From: Spirochaetes bacterium ADurb.BinA120
GTDB lineage: Bacteria; Spirochaetota; UBA4802; UBA5368
Reading direction: 5' to 3'
Length of the DNA: 64,000 nt
NCBI GenBank assembly: GCA_002069125.1
Contig: MVZN01000005.1
Coordinates: 29,491-93,490 of the forward strand
Shown: in pieces, positions 60,601 to 64,000 of the stretch
How the letters are laid out: each line of letters opens with the position of its first letter
How positions within the stretch are numbered: the first letter of the stretch is position 1
Notes under the pieces: generated by a model
Database searches by the model: none
Told to the model about the DNA's origin: nothing
Seen by the model: the letters and a program-made list of their open reading frames with translations, nothing else
Program-made: the position numbers and the translations under genes

Positions 60601-63600
60601 GAGCCTCGGGTCGTCCGCGTACAGGCTCGTAACGCCGCCGGCCCTTGGAACTGTCCGCTCGCCTGCCTCAGCCATCGATGCTGTGAACATGAAAGCCGGA
60701 AATGCCGACGGTCCCAGCAATTTGAGCAGTGCTTCCGAATGCTCGTCGAACACCATAAATCGCGGTGCCGCCTCTCCAGCGGGCGCGACGAAGAATTTTC
60801 GAACCTCCTCTCCCAGCTCCTCACGCCCCTTCCGGCCTGTGGCCCCAAGGATTCTGTGCTCCACGACCCTGCCCGCAGCCCGCCAGCCATGGACCGAGCC
60901 GTCCGCAAAGAGGACCCTGAAGGCGGCACCCGTTCCAATCTCGGGAAGGGCGACGCGCGACGGCCGCAAATAACGGGCTACGGCCGAACCGTCCCTCTCC
61001 AGGCCGGCCAACAGTTTCGCAAATTCCCTTTCGTTATCCGCAATCGATTTGTCGAGCCTGACCGCTTCGGCCGTACGGCCGGCGTCCGATTCGAGGAGGC
61101 GCGAGCGTTCCCCGGCAAGGTCCGAGTACGAGGCGCCGAGGGAGAGCGCCCGCCGGTAAGCGGACAAGTCCTTAGCGTCGTAAAAGGCGGGCGAGGCCGC
61201 GCTTACCGAAAGCACCCGTTGTACGGCGCCTTTGCGCTCCAGCACGGAGAGGGCTCCGCGCGCGTCCCCCCGGCGTACAAGCATAGCTGCGAATTCATCA
61301 TAGAGCCGGGCGATCCTGCCGGCCGACGCCGCGTGGGCCAGCGGGTGAGCCTCGACGGCATCGAGCGCGCGGCGATAGCGTTCCAATGCCAGGGCCGCCG
61401 AGCGTCCGCCCTCGAGCGCCGCGCCCCCCCGGTCCAGAAGCTCGGCGGCCAGCGAGTCGATCCGCCAAAGAAGATCGTCGTAGCGGTATTTTATGGCGGT
61501 CGCCTCCGCATCCAGGCACAGCTCGTAGGCCTCCCCGGTCGCTCCGAGCCGGGCCTTGCAATGGGCCAGATCGAGCAGCAGTCTAACATAAAGCCTTCGT
61601 GAGGCTTGAGCCTGGGCCCGCTCCAGGGCGGCGCCAAAGCCCGCCTCCGCCTGCGAATATAGCCGGAATATCTCGCCATCCCTTTCATATATTCGAAAGG
61701 CGTTTTCAACGGCGTCCGAGGGGGCCTTTCCCCTTTTCACGGCGAGGAGCTCGGCCCTGTAGAATTTGAGAACGGCCAGGGCCACATCCACGTCGTAATG
61801 CACCTCGGCGGTTTCCCCCTCCACCCTTTCCTCGAGCGACCGGATCTCCGCCTCCTCCGGCTTGCGCCGCAGCGCCCTGGCCTCCGATTCCAGACGCGCG
61901 CGCTCCGAGGACAGGCGGCTCTCCCGATATCCGTTTCTGAACGCGGTGATGCGGTCGACGAGCGCGCCGATTTCGGCAAGCATATCGCCGCGGCCGGGAG
62001 CGTTCTCGGCCATGAACGAGTACAGGTTCGCAAGATTGATGATGGCGACGAAGGCCCCTTCCAGATCGTCGGCTCCAGGGGCAGCGGCGAGCTCCCAGGC
62101 CCGTGTAAAAGCGTCGCGCGCGGCGCCGTAGTCGCGCAGAAGGAACCGGCAATAGCCGATATTGTTCACCGTGCGGACCCTCGTTTCGTTGTCCACCCGG
62201 CCCGAGCGCTTGCCCAAAAGCTCGAGCTTGCGCTCAAGAAAGCGTATCGAGGAGCGGTAATCGCCGGCGCCATAGTGAGCCGCCTCCTGAAGCGAGAGAT
62301 TGAGCAGGCGCTTGTTCACCGTGTCCAGCTCGGTGAAGATGCGGTTTTCGCCGATGACGGCCACATCGCTTCCCAGGTCCCACAGGGGGAATGGGCCCAG
62401 CCCAAGTATCCTTATCTTGAGCTGATACTTCCTCTCCGCGCCGCTGTAACGCTCCAGCGCCGACTCGGCCATGTCGAGATATGACAGGGCCGAATCCATG
62501 TCCCCCAGCCGGCGGTGGCAGTCCGCGATCTCCTGGAGATAACGGGCCCTGTCCACCTTTACCCGGTTGGCCGCGGCGAAATCCAACACCTTGGTGAACC
62601 AATCGATCGCCTCGGCGTTCCTGTTCTCCATTCTGGAGAGCAGGCCGAAGAAGCGGTAAAGATCCACGATCTGGGAGCTGAATCGGCGGATGTTCTTGCC
62701 CGAGGCCATTGACTGGTATATGTACAGGGTCTTCCCAATCTCCTCCCTGGCCCGGTCGTAACGCCCATCCTGCCAGTAACAGTAGCCCAGGTGATAATAG
62801 AACAGCGCCTCCTCTATGCGGGTGGAAAAGCTCCTTTTAAACCGAGCGGCAAGCTCGTAGTGATGTAGAGCCCTGGGGTAATTGCTGAGAAGAAAATAGG
62901 TGTTGGCGATGTTGAGATGGAGATTCCCCTCCTTACCGGGGTTGGCCGCCCCGTCGTTCATCTCGAGCGCCTTCTCGTATAGCGCGATGTTGGCCTCCCA
63001 CAGGTGACGCGGGAAGAAATCCGCAAAGAGCCTCTCGTTAGCGCCCCCGGTACGCCTTTGATCGTCCCTGCGGCATAGATCCACATACTGCGAGATCCAG
63101 CCCTTCAGCATGTACGGATCTATGAATGTGTCGTCGATGAAAAGCGCCCAGTCGAGCTCGTTGATCGATTTTCTAAAAAGGCCGAGCATCGGCTTCAGCC
63201 CGCCGCCTGCCGGGGCCGGGGAGACTGCCCCCTCGCCCTGCCGGCCGGCTGATTCGGCCATCCTTGCATATATATAGCCGAGCCCGAATATATGCGCCTT
63301 GTCGAAGTCCATGCGTGCTATCGGAAGGTGCTTGTGATATTCCTTTTCCAGCTCCTCGAGCGCGCTTTTACCGCCCCCTTTCCACTCGTCGACCGCGTCG
63401 ATATAAAGCACATGCGCACGCGGGCCGTATTCATTGTAGATGTCCTCAAACCTCTTCTTCAGGTGAAGTGAGGTCAGCAGTCGGACATATTTTTTGTAGA
63501 GCGCCACCGCCTCCCCGTAATCGCCGGCAAGCTCGGCGCGCTCGCCGAAGTCCTCGTAATGATCCACCAGCCTCTTCACCACAGAAGGGAAATCGCCCTG

Positions 63601-64000
63601 CTTCCAGGACAGAACATAGCCGTTGGCCACCGCCGCGTAATGGGATTCGCGCTCCTCCTGGCTTCTCTCCCGGCCCGCAATATCGCCGAGCAGTACGCTG
63701 CTTTTATAGAATGCGATATCGCTCTTCCGCACGATTTTCAGCGATTCCTGAAGGCGCCGCTTCGCCCCGGCTATATCGCCCCTGTCGAAATGCGCCTTAC
63801 CGGCCGTGTAGAGGAGTATGCCGGAAAGCAGCCTGTTTTCGCGATAGCGCACCATCATCCTCTCCGAAATGGCGAGGCGCCTGTCGGCGTCCGGCTCCGC
63901 GTCGTACATGTCGAGTATCCGGACCATCGCGTCGTTGCGTAGATAGATGTAGCTCGAATCGAGCACCGTGATGAACGAGGGATGAATCTCCTCCGAGAGC
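57697..64000 (-). CDS. giant TPR protein with two degenerate CHAT-like regions, 5' end cut by window edge
   Basis: At least 2100 residues; the frame is open to 64000 and the first codon shown (GTG 63966) is not a real start. TPRs fill most of the first half (LHLNIANTYFLLSNYPRALHHYELA, YYHLGYCYWQDGRYDRAREEI). Near 950-1200 a CHAT-like region ends in ELLVLNMDSLVSEE. After more TPRs a C-terminal CHAT region follows (VILIVDGDLEQVPFE, then GHLMGDTVYNP and ASLLYLPSGEA). In both, the caspase-type His and Cys seem to be missing. It is upstream of the receiver-PP2C and FecR genes. Probably a signalling scaffold; protease activity is doubtful. Confidence 0.85.
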   Translation of the reverse strand, partial: LSEEIHPSFITVLDSSYIYLRNDAMVRILDMYDAEPDADRRLAISERMMVRYRENRLLSGILLYTAGKAHFDRGDIAGAKRRLQESLKIVRKSDIAFYKSSVLLGDIAGRERSQEERESHYAAVANGYVLSWKQGDFPSVVKRLVDHYEDFGERAELAGDYGEAVALYKKYVRLLTSLHLKKRFEDIYNEYGPRAHVLYIDAVDEWKGGGKSALEELEKEYHKHLPIARMDFDKAHIFGLGYIYARMAESAGRQGEGAVSPAPAGGGLKPMLGLFRKSINELDWALFIDDTFIDPYMLKGWISQYVDLCRRDDQRRTGGANERLFADFFPRHLWEANIALYEKALEMNDGAANPGKEGNLHLNIANTYFLLSNYPRALHHYELAARFKRSFSTRIEEALFYYHLGYCYWQDGRYDRAREEIGKTLYIYQSMASGKNIRRFSSQIVDLYRFFGLLSRMENRNAEAIDWFTKVLDFAAANRVKVDRARYLQEIADCHRRLGDMDSALSYLDMAESALERYSGAERKYQLKIRILGLGPFPLWDLGSDVAVIGENRIFTELDTVNKRLLNLSLQEAAHYGAGDYRSSIRFLERKLELLGKRSGRVDNETRVRTVNNIGYCRFLLRDYGAARDAFTRAWELAAAPGADDLEGAFVAIINLANLYSFMAENAPGRGDMLAEIGALVDRITAFRNGYRESRLSSERARLESEARALRRKPEEAEIRSLEERVEGETAEVHYDVDVALAVLKFYRAELLAVKRGKAPSDAVENAFRIYERDGEIFRLYSQAEAGFGAALERAQAQASRRLYVRLLLDLAHCKARLGATGEAYELCLDAEATAIKYRYDDLLWRIDSLAAELLDRGGAALEGGRSAALALERYRRALDAVEAHPLAHAASAGRIARLYDEFAAMLVRRGDARGALSVLERKGAVQRVLSVSAASPAFYDAKDLSAYRRALSLGASYSDLAGERSRLLESDAGRTAEAVRLDKSIADNEREFAKLLAGLERDGSAVARYLRPSRVALPEIGTGAAFRVLFADGSVHGWRAAGRVVEHRILGATGRKGREELGEEVRKFFVAPAGEAAPRFMVFDEHSEALLKLLGPSAFPAFMFTASMAEAGERTVPRAGGVTSLYADDPRLADRLAAEPALERLFIRGGESGEGELSRYSALVVSAGSKKRFSPASLFAKRMDAELLVLNMDSLVSEEALLAAEAARYAGAASLVLCREPDQKALVRLVEKAIVSGRGSINNAAEGKDGTALAFGMAGEGIAGRPKDVSRGAALYTGFLEKMRGGDALRARVYLDRWSDSVRGDPGAPALYALHSAELALLSDEPAAAAADIDRVLSGGAEVPADVRERGEAWRAYLLLYRGLIDEAAGSIAREKEGMPAEYRALEFAVGIAKGHGHTAEIPTKALSECGRLLSSDRLRLLLAEYLYASGRVSDARLLAAGIGAGSSFSPREACKIALLGGRTTGLEARERRAAGILALFNEVDGDRIRNLAFPLLEENGRYDRLSPFPIAAAVERYIQRQRFAGVRALLGAIDLERIAAGAFWMDLFPVFTRLHELSAAERRYEEALTVLEAMKPAAERVNVPVIRASYGYVLGSELYRASRFQDSYGQARAARALISGEHPLAARLEILLLENEISLGRFGEASARAEALRASEEELRHIAGLLDARLELARIIKKKQATEEEWAAVESRILEGLGALDANPGVLGQFGLKDLAEQSLDFMISYRMSRGDYLAALVFAENKKQLRLRSRFPGVSARLPRDAVLEFGGIRDRAAGSERFIGLLNANPALQAGALARTIPVEAFQRRIPENAVVLYLVRNGNDILGWTIARQFMEPVRIQGGYGRALELAERYRDATGSFGGVAAVSRELAALLKPFENYYRSRKSVILIVDGDLEQVPFEIAGERNMLGETHSVAYCSSIISALRDYERLRPGLSLIGGKGEALYHDLERVALRQSGIPWSAEKPAGPGIGHLMGDTVYNPLMGTLSIGGAPFGESVGRASLLYLPSGEAFGVMGYSEFALFAGIGGARALVINDAAVHDVNNAVFVDILYRELTSGAGPAAAFEMAKQGVRSRRQFSHPAYWAGIRLYLNAPDEGR

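Noticed and set aside
59552..61602. Two overlapping long plus-strand frames (322 and 516 residues)
   Set aside because: Antisense to the TPR-CHAT gene, with Arg/Pro/Ala-rich composition typical of GC-rich shadow frames.

Overview
The window looks like chromosomal DNA from a GC-rich spirochaete (phylum Spirochaetota). The best evidence is two adjacent FlaB-type periplasmic flagellins (38761-39612 and 39819-40664), supported by FliM, CheX, a bacterial XPB helicase and many TPR and exported proteins. The 5S rRNA gene stands alone, with no 16S or 23S near it, which recalls the scattered rRNA genes of Leptospira. A leptospire-like or uncultured lineage is a guess. I saw no insertion sequence, prophage or CRISPR array.

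Layout. 1-5964: part of a TtcA-like PP-loop gene, a CheY plus cyclic-nucleotide-binding pair, a PadR regulator, the overlapping yebC-ruvC-ruvA operon and a TPR protein. 6128-6341: 5S rRNA with a candidate promoter and a terminator hairpin. 6784-13837: an LPP20-like lipoprotein, a membrane protein, purN, a PP-loop tRNA-thiolation-type enzyme, moeA, an ECF-type sigma factor, a sodium:solute symporter and cheX. 13838-14623: a 786-base intergenic region with three perfect DnaA boxes next to an AT-rich tract, which makes it a candidate replication origin. 14624-16453: coaX and a HEAT-repeat protein. 16609-21078: a complete selenocysteine cassette in the order selD-selC-selA-selB, where selD itself has an in-frame UGA followed by a SECIS-like hairpin. 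21133-25935: a TPR protein, a thiolase, an unrecognised protein, a 47-residue membrane peptide and a CPBP-like protein without its histidines.

26076-30003 is a three-gene exported operon: a lamin-tail-domain protein, a PorV-like barrel fused to a ComEA-like helix-hairpin-helix, and a large beta-barrel. It is the best candidate for an undescribed outer-membrane system. 30028-38206: a lipoprotein, a CapA-like protein, a histone-deacetylase-like enzyme, an operon of SRPBCC-like protein, XPB helicase and DUF4015 protein, a small orphan ORF and an outer-membrane barrel with a clear promoter and terminator. 38305-38719: palindromic repeats. 38761-45726: two flaB genes, a chemoreceptor with a cysteine-rich insert, an M23 peptidase lacking HxH, and fliM. 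45726-50824: an exported protein, a family 2 glycosidase and a membrane-bound sulfatase-superfamily enzyme. 51095-55405: a GAF-GAF-PP2C phosphatase, an MprF-type membrane protein, SixA and a patatin.

55411-64000 is a run of three closely packed minus-strand genes: a giant TPR protein with two CHAT-like regions that lack the catalytic dyad (cut off at the right edge), a receiver-PP2C phosphatase and a FecR-domain protein. This looks like a signalling module with a partner-switching output. Functional assignments rest on motif recognition by eye; no database search was run.
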